Positions 37,233 to 50,274 are shown, counted from the stretch's first letter. The stretch is DNA of 64,000 nucleotides from Paramecium octaurelia (GCA_905182995.1 CAJJDP010000019.1:151600-215599); one strand, 5' to 3'. Notes: generated by a model not told the origin, from the sequence alone. Translations and numbers: made by a program.

Positions 37233-38069
37233 ATGATAAATACAACTAACCAATTGGATGAAGCATTGATTGAGAAAATTAGAAACTTAGAGTAGTAAAT
37301 AACACAAAAAGACAGAGAATAATACATTATTTTGAATAATCTATAAAGGAAAAATAGAGAATTGAAAAACTAATTTCAGTAGACACAAAGACAGAATATG
37401 GGTACATATAATTGTATTAATATAAAGACACCAAAAAAGAGGTATTGTAACTCTAATCCAAAAACGATCACTTCAAAATCTAAGTAGAAAACTATTCAAA
37501 TGAAATTCATGACTTAAAATAAAAACAATAGTAGCTTTTAAACGAATAAGAATTTCTATCCTAAGAGATCAAGTACCTTAAATCTGAACTCAAGCAGGAT
37601 TAACTGATTGAGTCAGAAATACTTAAAAAAAATGAATAATTTAAGCGATTACATAACACAATAAATGAATTAGAAAAATAATTAAGACTCTTGTAATTAA
37701 ATTAGTAATAAAATTCATACTAATTATATTAAACTTAATAAGTAAATAATACAATATAACCTTGCTAAATACACTAACAAAATGAGGAGATTACTATACC
37801 TGTATATGTTCCTATTATTGAATAGCCTAAATACATTGAGTAACCAATAAAGGTACTAATACTCTTATATATTCAAGTAATATTAAGTCGAAAGGATAGT
37901 AGAAACTACAAACTCTAATACCATAAAACCATAGTCCATTTGCTTCTAGCCAGTTCATTATACTACTTAATAACATTGGGTTTCAATGCAGCCTGTTCAT
38001 AACCATCATAACCACCATCACCATCACTCTTGTACATCAAATTACGGATATAAGTATTCATATTTTTGA
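37233..38069 (+). CDS. Coiled-coil protein with a histidine-rich tail
   Basis: Three exons give 261 aa; introns are 37402-37427 (26 nt) and 37853-37877 (25 nt). Residues 5-165 are a Gln-rich coiled coil (LIEKIRNLEQQITQKDREQ, EILKKNEQFKRLHNTINELE). A linker with QP repeats (VPIIEQPKYIEQPIK) leads to a tail with a striking His run HNHHNHHHHHS near residues 238-248, then aromatic residues to the end. His clusters can bind zinc or nickel; here that is only inference. Convergent with the second channel gene, 53 nt between stops. Glutamines are mostly TAA/TAG, giving a stop-riddled look under the standard code. Confidence 0.75.
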
Positions 38070-38122
38070 TATCATTATTAATCTCAGGAATGATGATTAT
38101 TTAAAATTTAAATATTATAAAG

Positions 38123-40802
38123 TCATATATTTTTTGCAATTCTAAAACTATTCGAAAATTTAAAGACCTAAGGTTTAATAGATTTAGCCTTTGGTTTTTC
38201 TTTGTTTGCATTTCGGATAACTAAATTAGCGTTGTTATGTGGTAAATAATCTATATAATTCTACATTTTATCAAATCCTTCTAACACATAGAACTGTTAT
38301 TTCACTTAGAATTAATCTAACTGCCTAAAAATTAAAGTTTCTCGATAAATTTGAGTTTTTCTTCTCTCCTCTTCTGTTAAAGATTGCCTTTATTTTATTA
38401 AAACAACTGACTTTTTCTTATCTAAGTCCAGATTGGGGGCTTATGATTCTCTTTGATGTAAATAGTTTTGTTGAATATTTTTATTAATAGAATTCTAAGT
38501 TTTCTATTTTACTTCTTCTAAAGGAATTGATTCAACTTATCCACTAACAGTGTCTGATACTTGATATGTTAGGACTTAGTCATTTTGTTCTCCTAAATTT
38601 GTCTCTGATAAGAATTCTTGAAAGTCTCTTATAATAGTTTCAATCTATTATTGATCAAGTTATGCTTTGATATTTTTTCTATTATTTCTGGTGTATTTTT
38701 GTCTTTCATTATGTTCAAACTTATTAAATTTCAAAATTTTTAGATATTTAGAAGGTTGATATGTTAAATAAGGGCATTCAATATCTCTATGTGTATATTT
38801 GTTGCATATATAGCATTTAGATAGAATAGTATTATAATTTTTTGAATATAAAATAGAGTCTTTGATTTTATGAAATTTTTCATAATCTTTTTGTGTTTGT
38901 TTTATGATCTTTATAAATTTCTCCCTATCTATCTTATACAATTATGTAAATCCTACACTTATAGTAGATTCTTTTGGATTCTAACCTGTAAAAAATTAGA
39001 ACTCTCCAAAAACATCCCCTGCTTTTAATCTTCTGATTACTTTTTGACTTTGTTCCTCAAAGATTTACACTTCCCCTTCAGAAATGAAATATCTACATAA
39101 TTATTTGAATATACAAATTTTTTTCTTTCGCATCGTCTCTGTGATATATTATATCCTTAGGAGTGAATTTGACTGGAAACAAATTGTTTTTAACTTAATT
39201 CGAAGTTTGTATTGAAAAGTAATCTGTTATGACCTTTATTTTCTAAATAGCTTTCTATTAGATGTCTGATTCTAATTCTTTTCTTAAACCAACTGGTAAA
39301 TCATTTATTATTTTAGCTGTTTCTTCTTTGTTCTCCAAGACTTCATTTTCAATACTAAATTTAATATAGTTCTTCACTCTGCTTTGGATCGAAGAATCAA
39401 CTTCGTTTTTAGACATATATTGATTCATCAATATTAAAGTTCTCCTAGGAATGTTTCAATAAATGAATACTTAAATTTGGTTTTTTCATCATAGATAATT
39501 TTCACTATCACTCCGATAGAGTTCATTGAGTAAGCAAACATACAACTGGACAATATCATTACTATAGATACAAATGCGACCTCAGCTTGATTTTTTGGTG
39601 TAATATCTCCATATCCAACAGTAACCATGGTCACAGTAGCCCAATAATAAGAAAGGTTATATTTAGACCAAACATTTTCATTTATTATTTCATAGTATGT
39701 TAACCATGAACCTTGATTCTATGTGGTGTAGCCTATATAATGCCATAAACAAGCCATAGTGTGAGCAAAAAAACATATAATAATGAACAGACTAATCAAA
39801 TCTAAAAAATCACTATTAAATCCTTTTAAATACAATTATTCGATTTGAATATTATATTTTCTTGCTATTTATCTAACAGTTATGATAAATTATGTAATGG
39901 CCAAAATTTCATTAAGAACTACCACTTTATTTAAATCAAAATAAATCATAAACCAAATAACAAAACTCGATAAATCTTCTAACATTTATTGTTTCAAATA
40001 CAAAATCCAAATTTATTCAAGTTCGCTTACAATTTCTCCTTAAAGAATTACAGGCCTAAAAATTGTCAATACAGTTTCGAAAAGCATGTATATATTAAAG
40101 AAAAGTTCACAGCCTTTAAAAAAGTTGTCCGATTATCCAAAAGATGCAATCATTGTGCAAAAAAATAGTCTAAGGAACAAAACTAATAATGATATGAAAT
40201 CCCATAAAATTGTTAGATTTTTATCAGGCATTAGCAAATGACTTAATTTCAACATTTTGTTTGTTTGACCGCTTTCGTTACTGACTTTAAATATAATTGT
40301 ATTACCTTCTCTCTAGTTTGTTTGAATTTTATTTGGTTTTTTCCTTTTAGTCTTACAGATAGTTTTCATTATCTAATATTTATTTCATGTAATATGGGAG
40401 TACATACGACGATTAATATAGGTTATTTTTAAATTTATTTATGATGCTATTTTTAATATAGGTTTTCAAGAAGGAGGGTCCTTCTTATTTTTAATTTTTA
40501 GGTTCAAGTAATTGTCTCTTGCTTCCCTTAATGAAATTGCTTTATGATTGCTGATTAGGATTCCCCTTAGTTCTAAAATTTTGTTTGGCCTTTAACACTT
40601 GCAGAGTTATGGGTAGGATTTCAACATTCCGAGAAATATTATTAGATTACTACTCAATTTCTTTTTAACTAAGATCTGATGAGATTGAATTCCTTGAAGG
40701 TGAATTTTTTTTATAATTGTTCACATTGGTAGAATCAACCAAAACACAAGGACCAAAATAACAGTCTTGCAACAAACCATTATCTGTTCTATTTGTATTC
40801 AT
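38123..40802 (-). CDS. CNBD potassium channel of the voltage-gated type with a CCHC knuckle
   Basis: Four exons give 868 aa; introns are 40281-40305, 39445-39470 and 39094-39115. A long polar N-terminus ends in FIKNSIINKF-like basic helices. Six membrane segments follow (FISLLVLFLRLFFCTMIA near residue 205), with the pore YYWATVTMVTVGYGDITPKN carrying an intact potassium filter near residues 384-390 and S6 ILSSCMFAYSMNSIG. The C-linker (VKNYIKFSIENE) leads to a cyclic-nucleotide-binding domain (LYFISEGEVQIF, LKAGDVFGEFQFFTG). Directly after it is CX2CX4HX4C (38774-38815), as in the channel at 9412, then ERQKYTRNNRKN. The ATG at 40369 is internal; the intron at 40281-40305 joins the real N-terminus. 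Paramecium has many such channels setting resting potential and swimming responses. Confidence 0.9.
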
Positions 40803-40965
40803 TTCCTTTTATAATTTAAATAAATAATTGATTAATAAATTATTAGAGATTATCTTTAATGAAAAAGGCAAGTGATTATAATTTCTAGGGAAAAATAATT
40901 ACCTAATTTTCTAATTAAAATCAAGAAATTAATTAAACAATAAAATTTTATTAACAAAACATTAA

Positions 40966-42114
40966 ATGTATAGATCTTCTTATTACGAATCTGATCAAAA
41001 AGACATTATCATAGCCTAGCTAAAAGCAGATATTTATGAAGCTCAAAAATAATAAGAGGAATTAGAATAGCTTGAATAAGAAATGGGAAAATGGGAAATC
41101 AAGATAAAGATGGCAAATGAGGAAAAAGTTTAATTATATCCTTATTTTGTAGTTACTTTTAGAACATGAACATAAATAGAAACATGAATAATGTATTGGT
41201 TAAATCTAGATGATGACCTAAGAAATTAACCAATTATCAAAAATATTGAAAGAGAGACATTTGGATTAGGAGAGATAAATTTTATAACAGAAAGAATTAG
41301 AAGAAATTAATGATTAAAGATAACTTGAAATCTAATAGGCACGAAAACAGTTGAATAAATTATCGGATTAGGTTATTTAGGAAACTTCAATAATTGAGAA
41401 TTTGCAACATAAACTTGAGCAATTTGAATAGGAAAGTTACAATGCAGAAGTAAAGAACAAAGACTTGAACAGGAAGATAAATGAGATTTAGCAAAAGAAT
41501 AGGAAAATAGAATAAGATTGTTAGATATTGCAAGATCAGTTGATACAATTATAGCAAAGTGATTAGGAACAGGAAATAAATAAAGTAATGGTTTTGCATA
41601 AATATTATAGTATTAATAACAATTAGCATATACAAATGAACATATTAAAAAAATAGAGTAGGAATTTCAACAGGAGAAATAAAACAACAAATCTACAGAG
41701 TAACAGATCAATCGTATGAATCAAGAATTACAATAAAATGAGATTGATTTATCAAAGTAAAGGAAATATTTGATCATGGAGTAACAGAAAAAGGATGATT
41801 TGAATAAGAAAAAGGCTTAATTGCAGAAAACCCAACTTCATCGTTAAGAATAGTATTCTTAAGCGGACTAAGAGTTTAATAAGACCAGGATGGATAACCA
41901 AACGATCATCAATGACAATACTTGCTACAAGAATAAGTTAAAGCAATTGTAGGCACATATAGACAATTTAATGAAAGTGAATTAGGAATTAGTGAGTGAA
42001 TTGGAATAGTATTGTGGGGATGATTAGAAAATTAAGCAAATTTTGAATAGAGCTGCCAGAGTAAAGGAATTGCAATTGCGAGTTGTCCAAGGGAATAGGT
42101 TACTTAAAAAATGA
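40966..42114 (+). CDS. Long coiled-coil protein
   Basis: Three exons give 365 aa; introns are 41128-41152 (25 nt, with the uncommon donor GTTTAA) and 41585-41610 (26 nt). Nearly the whole chain is charged, heptad-rich coiled coil (YEAQKQQEELEQLEQEMGKW, LQHKLEQFEQESYNAE, LMKVNQELVSELEQ). No other domain. It reads divergently from the channel at 38123-40802 with 163 nt between start codons, which must hold both promoters, and is followed by the next gene after 67 nt on the same strand. Coiled-coil length and composition suit a ciliary, basal-body or cytoskeletal role, but this is inference only. Confidence 0.8.
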
Positions 42115-42181
42115 AGCTGCTAACTAATTGTAAATTATCAATTATTATTCAATACTATAATTATTAATATAATTATAAGAA

Positions 42182-43400
42182 ATGGATGATATATATTCAC
42201 AAATGACTGATAAATTTAATTGCGATTCTTCGAATAGAACAGATGATTACTTTATGCAAGTTTGCCAACCATTATATTCAAATAGATGTTAATAGATAGA
42301 AGAGATCGAATTCAAATTTAGATAATCAAAATAGGATTATGTGTTTCCTCGAATGCCTTTTGAAGAAACACCTGAAAAATATTAAACAATCGAATCTCCC
42401 CATCGTTTAAAAACAGAAGGAAATGAAAAATCAGAAGATCAATTAGATCTAAATTTTAATTTTAATAGTTCATCTGAGCATTTATCAGACGATGCAGTTG
42501 TATTATAGCCAAAACCTTATTAATAAAAATTAAAGCCTCCTCAACCTAAAAAGGCCAAACATGCAGCTACATAATAAACATATAGAACCATCTTAAACGA
42601 CTTAGAAAGGAAGTTGCATACAATAAATTGCAAAGATTTTGTTAAGAAAAAATGCGAATAAAAGGGGGCCTCCAGAGCAAAGAGCAATTCCAACAGCACA
42701 ACACATTATAATAGTCATTATCAACGGAAGTATAAGTAAAAAAAATCAAAGACCCTTTGAAATAGATACCAAAACCTCCTCTGTGAAGAAGTCCATCCCA
42801 ACTGAGTCCAAAAAGTCACTTAGTAAAACCACTCTCGCAGCCATATTGTTGAAATAGAAAAGCAAGAGCAACCCATCCAAGACCAATAATATCTTTAATG
42901 TTAATAATAGTCATATCAATCTTAATGTTAATATTAATAGTCAAACTATGGATTTATAGCAATAGGCATTAACTGTGGCATAAATACTATAGAAAAAATA
43001 GTTGTTGAATCGCTCCTCTCTATCCAGCTATTAGAGAAATTCTAATCGATGTTCTACTGAACCCTTGGAAGAGATGAAAGCGAGACTATCGAATAACCAC
43101 TAAAAAAATAAAACTACAGTTACAAACCAATCCAGATGCCACACTGGAATGGATGTAAGAGCCTAAAGCACTATCCAATATTTAAACTAAATGAAAAAAT
43201 AGTAAATTAAAAAGAATTAAAACCTGTAACATCAACAATTCTAATAAAAACAACCTCCAACTATGTAAATTAAGCCTTAGTAAAATATAAAACAGTAAAA
43301 CATTTATAATATTGAAAGGAGATCCAGTACAAATACTTCTAAACCAAGAATTTCATCTGGTAAATATAAAAAATATAATTTATCTATAGAAATGAATTGA
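42182..43400 (+). CDS. Low-complexity Gln/Asn/Ser/Lys-rich protein
   Basis: Two exons give 398 aa; the intron is 42730-42751 (22 nt). The N-terminus is acidic and polar with SDD and SSSE clusters. Residues 120-175 are basic (PPQPKKAKHAATQQ, KKKCEQKGASRAKS); residues 200-240 are Ser/Thr/Lys-rich (KKSIPTESKKSLSK); then come Asn-rich INLNVNINS and Gln-rich QYLNQMKKQQIKKNQ stretches. No globular domain recognised. A 30-nt GT...AG segment near the stop (43368-43397) is open and in frame, so I keep it as coding. The stop is only 44 nt from the CEP290-like gene's stop on the other strand. Many phosphorylation-type sites; a disordered regulatory or nuclear protein is plausible. Confidence 0.7.
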
Positions 43401-43444
43401 GTAAATAATTAATTATTTATTTTATTTTCAATCAAAATCTTTTT

Positions 43445-46400
43445 TCATTTTTTGCTTTTTACACTGAATTTTTGTGATTGCTATTGTTATATTTATTGCT
43501 ATTGTTATTATTACTACCTATCATCTTAATCTGTTTAAACTACATTATCAGACCATCCCCTATAAACATAATAGAATTTAGTATAATAATCAGCATTTTC
43601 ATCTTTTGTCTTAATAGTGTCTATAACTAATTTTTGATCTCTAAAAATATCGAAGCATAGTATACCTTGTTTTCAGCTTTACTCCAGCATTAGATAATAC
43701 TTCAAAGAACCTCCCCATTGGCAATACTTATGTAAACTACTTATCTAATTTCTTAAATTCAAACAGCAAATCAAATTTAGGTTTTGTTATTAGATATTAT
43801 TTGAGAGTATCCAATAACTCTGCGAATGTTTTGAAATATAAACCTGTAGGTGGCTTTAATGTAGCATCTTTATCAAATAGTTCTCTTGTTCCTCCTTATT
43901 ACTTCAAAAATTGGATTTCTCTTTCTAATTGCAGTTTTTCCATCTATACTTAGTTAAATTATTGTAGTTTAGCTTAGATGTTGGAAACAGTTTGATCTTA
44001 CTCATCTAATTTACCGCCTCCAGCTTGAATGATAGCCTTAAGTTCTGAGTTTTTCTTTTGTAGATCTGTCATTTATGCTCTGTGTTAAATTTCCTTTTCT
44101 TGAAGTTATTCTAACTTTTTCTATTTATCTTTAATTTCCTCCTTTAATAATTTCATATCATTAACCATTTTGGTTAATCTGGTTTCAAGTTCTGTTGAAT
44201 TATTATTTAATTTAGATTCTTTAGTTTTGTAAACCTGCTCTTTGTCTATAGATTCTCCAGCTATCTTAAATTATTCTTCCTTTAAAGCAACTACAGTTTT
44301 CTTTAATGTAACCAATTAGTTATTTTTTTCATTAACTAAATTTTATAATTTTTCAATCTTTTACACATATTACATGCTTTCATTCAGTTTCTTTTCATTA
44401 TCTAATTCTATTTCTAATTATTCTTTAATAGCAATAGTTTTGATTAATTCCTCTTTCATTTTCTTCAAAGCAGTTTTCTCTGCTTCATATGATAATTCAA
44501 GATCTTTAATTTTTCTATCTTTTTCTTATAATTATTATTAATATTTTTCTATTAAGACTGGTTGCAATTCAGCCATTTAATTTTATTACAAATATGAAAA
44601 GTTATTGTAATTATTGCTATTACCTGTTTTGTTTGCCTCTTGTTATGCCTAATCTCTTCTATGTAATAGGTCTGTTAATCTTTAAATTTCTGCAATATCT
44701 TTTTTCTTATGTAATAAGGTCTCCTACCTCAAAGCTTCTAACTATTATTCCTTTCTATCCAATTCTCTATCTTTATCCTATATTATTTCTTGCATTGCCT
44801 TAAGCATTTATTAACCAGCAACAGACACCTTTTCAGCCTCTTAAGCTAATAATGTCTTAGTGTAATCTTCTAATTGTTACTATTGAAATACTATGGTGCC
44901 ACTTGTAACAATCTTTTATCTTTCTATATATCCTTCAATTTCAATATTCTTCTTCTTTACTGAAGCCTCTAATTCTTAGATTTTTTTCTATAATTATGTG
45001 ATTTCTACTTACTATTATTCAGTTGGTTAATTTTATTATTCCATTTATTCTTTCTATTTTTTCTAGATTGCATCAATCAACATCTTACTTGCATCCGTAT
45101 TCTTCTAAGTATACTCTTTCATATCATCCTTTTCAATGAGTCCTAATTAGGCAAAAATAGTTTTTCTTTATTCATAGAATCTTCTCCTCCAATCTTCTTC
45201 CCTTTTCCTCAAATCCAAATCGGCATGTGCTAATTCATACTCTAATTTCTTAATTGTGTCAGTGTATTGTTTATTTAATCTTTAATAATATTCTTGCTTC
45301 TCAGCACTCACCTGCATTTCCCTTTTGACTCTAAGCAATTCTATTTTTTCCTCTGATAACTTTTAACTCACAGCTATAATCTACTAACTTAATTCATCAG
45401 GATTATTCTATCTTAAGCTTCTTTCTAGATTATCTAACTTCTCTTTGTAATTATCGAAGTAGTCTGCCTTAAGTTGCAATTCATAAAACCTATCTCTCAA
45501 ATCTCTATTTTATCTTTCAACTTCTGATTTCATATCCGATAATTCTTTGACTCTTTTAGCTTATTCTTCAACTCTTTATAAAGTGACTGTTGGCAGTATT
45601 TTTAATTTGAGTTCAGTAATTTATTGTTCATACGATCTAATTTGCTCCGTGAATATAGTATTTTATTAAATAATTTCTTGTGATTGCTTAAGAATTGTAG
45701 TATCATATGATTCAGATTGTAATTTGAGTTTTCTTAATTCATCCAAGACCTTTTCATACTTCTGATTAGTTTGTGCCTCATGCCATCTGGCAACCATAAG
45801 ATGGTGATACAATTTACCAATCATCATATTCTGATCAGATATTGCTTATAACTCTTTTATTGTTTATTACATGGTATCAGAATCATTTTTGATCTTTTCA
45901 ATAGTTAATTTCATACTCTTAGTTTACATGACTGCTGTATCATACAATTATCTGTAAGTTGTAATTGCACTGTTTTAATCCGAAATGGTTAATCTCTGCT
46001 ATTCAATCTGTTTAGTCAATTTTTCACTTTCTTCTCTTGATAAAGCTCCCTTTAATCTTTCCAACAACATCAGTTTCTCCTCTCTATCTCTATAGAAGGT
46101 ATCATTAGATCTCTCCATTTGATTTTGGAGTTCAAATAAAGTTTTAGTTGTATCCTTAAGTGTCAATTCTGTGCTAGTTAATTAATTGAGTAACACATCA
46201 CACTTTTATTAGGCATTTTTTTCCCTCATTTCCAAAATGTTTATTTTCATTTTTAACCTATCCTCTAATGTCTATCCTTAATTTTCTTATTTGGCCTTTT
46301 GGAGAGTCACATCTGTCTCCTACATACTTTTCAGTTATTCTGTTCTCTATTGGATGAATTGTAGCTTTTAATACTTTTCCTCTTCTGTTTTTGCAGTTCT

Positions 46401-49181
46401 CAAATAATTTAACATTTCATTATAACTAATTTGACCATTTCGATCTAAATCCATTTAATCAAACAATTATCTAACCAAATCAGGCGAGATTCCTCCCTCT
46501 AATTCTCTAAACAAGGCTTAAAATTCCATTAATGTAATTGTTTAATCACCATCTCTATCAATCATGTTAAACACATCTAATAATGTTAATCTCTAATCTT
46601 TAATTGATTGATCCAATTTACACATAATTTGAAACTTAATATCTAAGCTTAGTTAGATTGATTTTCCTTAATTGATTAACTCACTTTTGACAATTTCATC
46701 AAATAATACATAGAACTCTTCATAATTGATTTAATTATCTCCACTGGTGTCAGCCATTCTGAAGATATAATCAATAGCCTTTTGATCATGTTTGATATTC
46801 ATCTAAATCAATGCTTCTTTCATGTCTGCTTTAGATATAACATTATCACAATTAGTATCAAATGCTTGGAATGCAGATCTCAAATCATAACCTGATTCCT
46901 TAATTGCATTATATAATTGATATAGTAATTAATCTTCGGGTTTTCTAAGATTGATTCCTGATCTCTTAAGCTTCCTAATAAATTCCTAATACTCTATTTA
47001 ACCTGTTCCATCTAAGTCTACAAACATAAATACAACTTCCATATCTTCATTAGATACTGGAACTCCAATATTACTAATAGCTGTGATGAATTCACTTCTT
47101 GAAATCTTGTTGTCTCCATTCTCATCGAATAATTTAAATATTTCAATAACTGAAATGTTTTTAATCTTAATAAACTCAACAATATGTTGATATATCTTGA
47201 CATATTTATCAAAAGCAGAATCAAAACTCTGCAATCTTTTCTTAATAACTTCTTCTTCCAATTAAATTTCCACCAATTCTTCTTCCAATTGTCTTACTCT
47301 TTCTCCTTTTTCAAATGCCTCTCTTTCATGACTCTCAAGACCTGCTATTCTCTTCTAGTACTCTGCCTCTTTCAACTAGGCATTAGCCAATTTATCCTAA
47401 GTGTATTCTAACTTTTATCTAAGATTGTTGAATTCATCAGCCGGTACTGAATTCTTTAATTCTTTGATCATAACTCTCATATGCTCTTCTGCTGATCTCT
47501 TCCATGAAATCAAATTATATATTTTCTCTAACAATTCCTTTTCCTTTGCCATACTCTCACTCTCTACTATTGTATAACTTGTCTTCATTTATTTATATTC
47601 CTCAGTCAATGCATCATACTTCCTTGATAATTTAATCAAATTGACATCTAATATAGCAGTTTTCTTAGCCATCTCTCCTAACTTTTCTTCCAATTCTTTC
47701 TTTGGCTTCTCTCTGTCTCTCATGAAATCTTCATAATGAGCTAATTTAATCCTGGCTTCCGCGTTCAAATCCAATTAAGCCTTGTATTTCTCTTGGAGTT
47801 CTCCATACATCACCTTAAATTTGTCTCTCTCTTCAATATATTTCACAAATAATTGATCTTAAACCAACAAACACTTTCCCTTTATATCTTCCTTAATGGT
47901 AGTAACTTCTTATAACAAATTCATATACTCAGCTTCCTTCTATTACAATAATCTCAAAGTCTCTATATTCTATAATTGCAATGATGCTAACTCGTATTTC
48001 AATTGCATCTGATCCATGCCTGAATCCCCGTATGCTGAAGACATGTCAACTGGAAATTTAACATTAAAGCGCTGACTGTAACCATCTTTAATATCATTAT
48101 AATTTCCGAATGCTCCAGGTATGGGATTAGGAGGAATGCTTAATTTATCCAATCCAGCTGTATCAACAACTTATCTTTATTATATAATTGATTATTTGAC
48201 TTATGTAGTGTCCTAGAGGTTTTACCCTTTCATAGTTTTGACTATCTCTTAAAGTTGTTCTTTTAGCTCCTGTTATTGTTTCTACATCATTTCTTACATC
48301 TAATCATTAGTAACTTTCATAATTCCTTATTAAGTGCCCATTCCAATAGCTCCATAATCCTATTAATTTTAACGAATATGGGCATTTTCTTCCTCTAACA
48401 TCTTTACTTTACTTCTCAATTCCTAATTCTCCTTTCTCAATTGATTATTTGATTAAGTATCAAATTCTTCCAAATTCACTTCTCCTCCAGCAACTTATTC
48501 TCTCAATTTTCTTCTCAACCTTGCTCTCTCTTCTTCCAATTCTTCTACTTCTCTCTCTAATTCAATCACTTGAGCTCTGTACTTCTCTACTTACAATTAT
48601 CCTTCTTAAATCACATCATCCAATTCAAATTAATAATCATCGGGAACTCCTGCCATTTTCCTCAATACTCTGTTTTCAGCACTCAATCTCTCAATAGCCT
48701 AATTCAAAGAATTTGTTTTCTCCACTAAATTCTTCAACTTTTCTCTGTTATCCTAAACTTCATCTCTGTAATGGAATTCATCCTTTACGATATTCTCATC
48801 TTTGTATTTCAATGACAATTAGGTCAATTACCACATCAGATTACCATTTTCAAGTTTCACCTTCTCCAATTAATCAATATATTATTGAACAGCAGCCTTC
48901 TCTCTATCTAAATCATCCTTCACTTTATCTAATTGATTCTTCAAGGTCTCTTTGGTATATGCATCATCCCTATTAACCATCTTTTCTAAATCTCTCATTC
49001 TAGTAAAGCAATCATTATATTTTGCTTTCTATTCTTCATATCTGCCCTAATGAAACTCTTATTCCGCTTCCAAGAATGCTATCCTTTAATCCTTTTAACG
49101 ACCATCCTCTCTTAATTATTCAATCTATTTTTTGAGCTGTATAATTTCTCTTCTCAATTTGAAATTTTCACTCTCAGACAT
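43445..49181 (-). CDS. CEP290: CEP290-like giant coiled-coil protein with six EF-hands
   Basis: Two exons give 1,903 aa; the only intron is 43641-43665 (25 nt). Residues 1-160 are coiled coil. Near residues 162-230 comes the block ENRVLRKMAGVP...KYRAQVIELEREVEELEEER, which matches the conserved CEP290 stretch (ENEALRERLGL...QYRAENQILLKEIESLEEER). Residues about 665-925 hold six EF-hand loops: DENGDNKISRSE, DLDGTGQIEYQE, DTNCDNVISKAD, DTSGDNQINYEE, DRDGDQTITLME and DLDRNGQISYNE; the third lacks the final Glu. Then long coiled coil to a poly-Gln tail and KFSVKSKK. CEP290 builds the Y-links of the ciliary transition zone and gates ciliary entry. EF-hands are absent from the human protein, so calcium sensing may be a ciliate addition. 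Naming rests on one motif plus architecture. Confidence 0.8.
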
Positions 49182-49229
49182 TATATATAGATCAATAACA
49201 ATATAAATAAAATAATAGTACTTCTAGAA

Positions 49230-50069
49230 TCATTTTAACTTCTTGCCTTTTTTATTTTGCTTGATTTATTCCCTAAACTCCTCAGATTAAGATTTCCAAT
49301 TTTTAGGTATGTATTTCACCTCGTCTTCTTCAGCAAACGTTACAGTTTTTTTCTTTTAATTTTCATTATCTTCCTCTGTTTTTTACTGCTGTTTTTAAAC
49401 GATCTTATTGGGTTTGTTAATTTTATTATCCTTTTACATTGACATCTTGCCCTTTGGTCCTACTATTGCCAAACCATAATTTTTAAATGGTAAATGAGGA
49501 CTGACCTTCTAAGGCTGATTTTTTGAAGGTGATGAAATTGGTTGCTTACTTAAAATTCTCTCCCTCTTTACATTCTCAATAGCTTGATCTTGTCTCTATC
49601 TCCTTTCAATTTCTGCTTCTAATTCTTTCTATTTTTTAAATTGTTGATTCAATCTTTGCAGCTTTGACTCTTTTCTTCTATTCGCTTCTTCTTAGAACTT
49701 AATTGCCTATTCTGCTTACTCTATATCTTCCTAATCAACCAAAAATTGTTCGTTATTCTCAAAATGGGGAGAATGATAATAGTAAGCTACTTATGATTTT
49801 AGATCTTGTGGGTAAAAGATCTTTCTGTAGTTTTCATTTGGAGGATCAAAAATCTCATAAAATGGTATATCATCAGGAACATCTTCATTCACTTTATCTT
49901 TAACTAAATATCCCTTATCTCTCAATTCTTGGTGCCTCTCCTTCTTTTTGAGTAACTCCATTTAATTTGGCTCATATTCTGGTCTATCAAAAAACTCATC
50001 GCCCAATTTTCCAGTTGCTTTAATTGGAATCAAAGAGTTTTACCCAATAGCTACTAATCTATTGCTCAT
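49230..50069 (-). CDS. Unknown basic coiled-coil protein with a PP1-docking-like motif
   Basis: A single exon of 279 aa. Residues 1-110 contain SNRLVAIGQNSLIPIKATGK and a Pro/Tyr/Phe-rich segment (DIPFYEIFDPPNENYRKIFY); residues 125-175 are helical and charged (ANRRKESKLQRLNQQFKKQ); the rest is disordered and basic. Near residue 243 the sequence KKKTVTFAEEDEV fits the RVxF docking pattern for protein phosphatase 1 with acidic residues after it, as in several PP1 regulators. That reading is inference from a short motif. No membrane segment. It sits 48 nt downstream of the CEP290-like start on the same strand and diverges from the gene at 50275. Confidence 0.72.
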
Positions 50070-50274
50070 ATTATTATAATTATAAATTATCAAATGGACG
50101 AAAAATGCTTGTGTTGTTGATTTAACAAAATGTAACATTTTCCACAACAAAGAGTAGTTCATAAATAACCTCAATAAATTGGGAACAATAAAAAATTAGT
50201 TCTGATTACAATTATATTATTTTGTCACCATTATATTTAATTATAATTATATAAGTATAACAATCAAAGAAGAA

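Noticed and set aside
40281..40369. Start of the second channel at ATG 40369
   Set aside because: A longer upstream frame from 40802 joins the channel through a 25-nt intron at 40281-40305 and supplies the usual polar N-terminus.
43368..43397. A 30-nt GT...AG segment as an intron at the end of the 42182 gene
   Set aside because: It is open, a multiple of three and carries no stop, so frame gives no evidence for splicing; kept as coding.
48449..49442. Leu/Phe/Ser-rich plus-strand ORFs
   Set aside because: Antisense shadows of the Glu/Lys-rich coiled coil of the CEP290-like gene and its neighbour.
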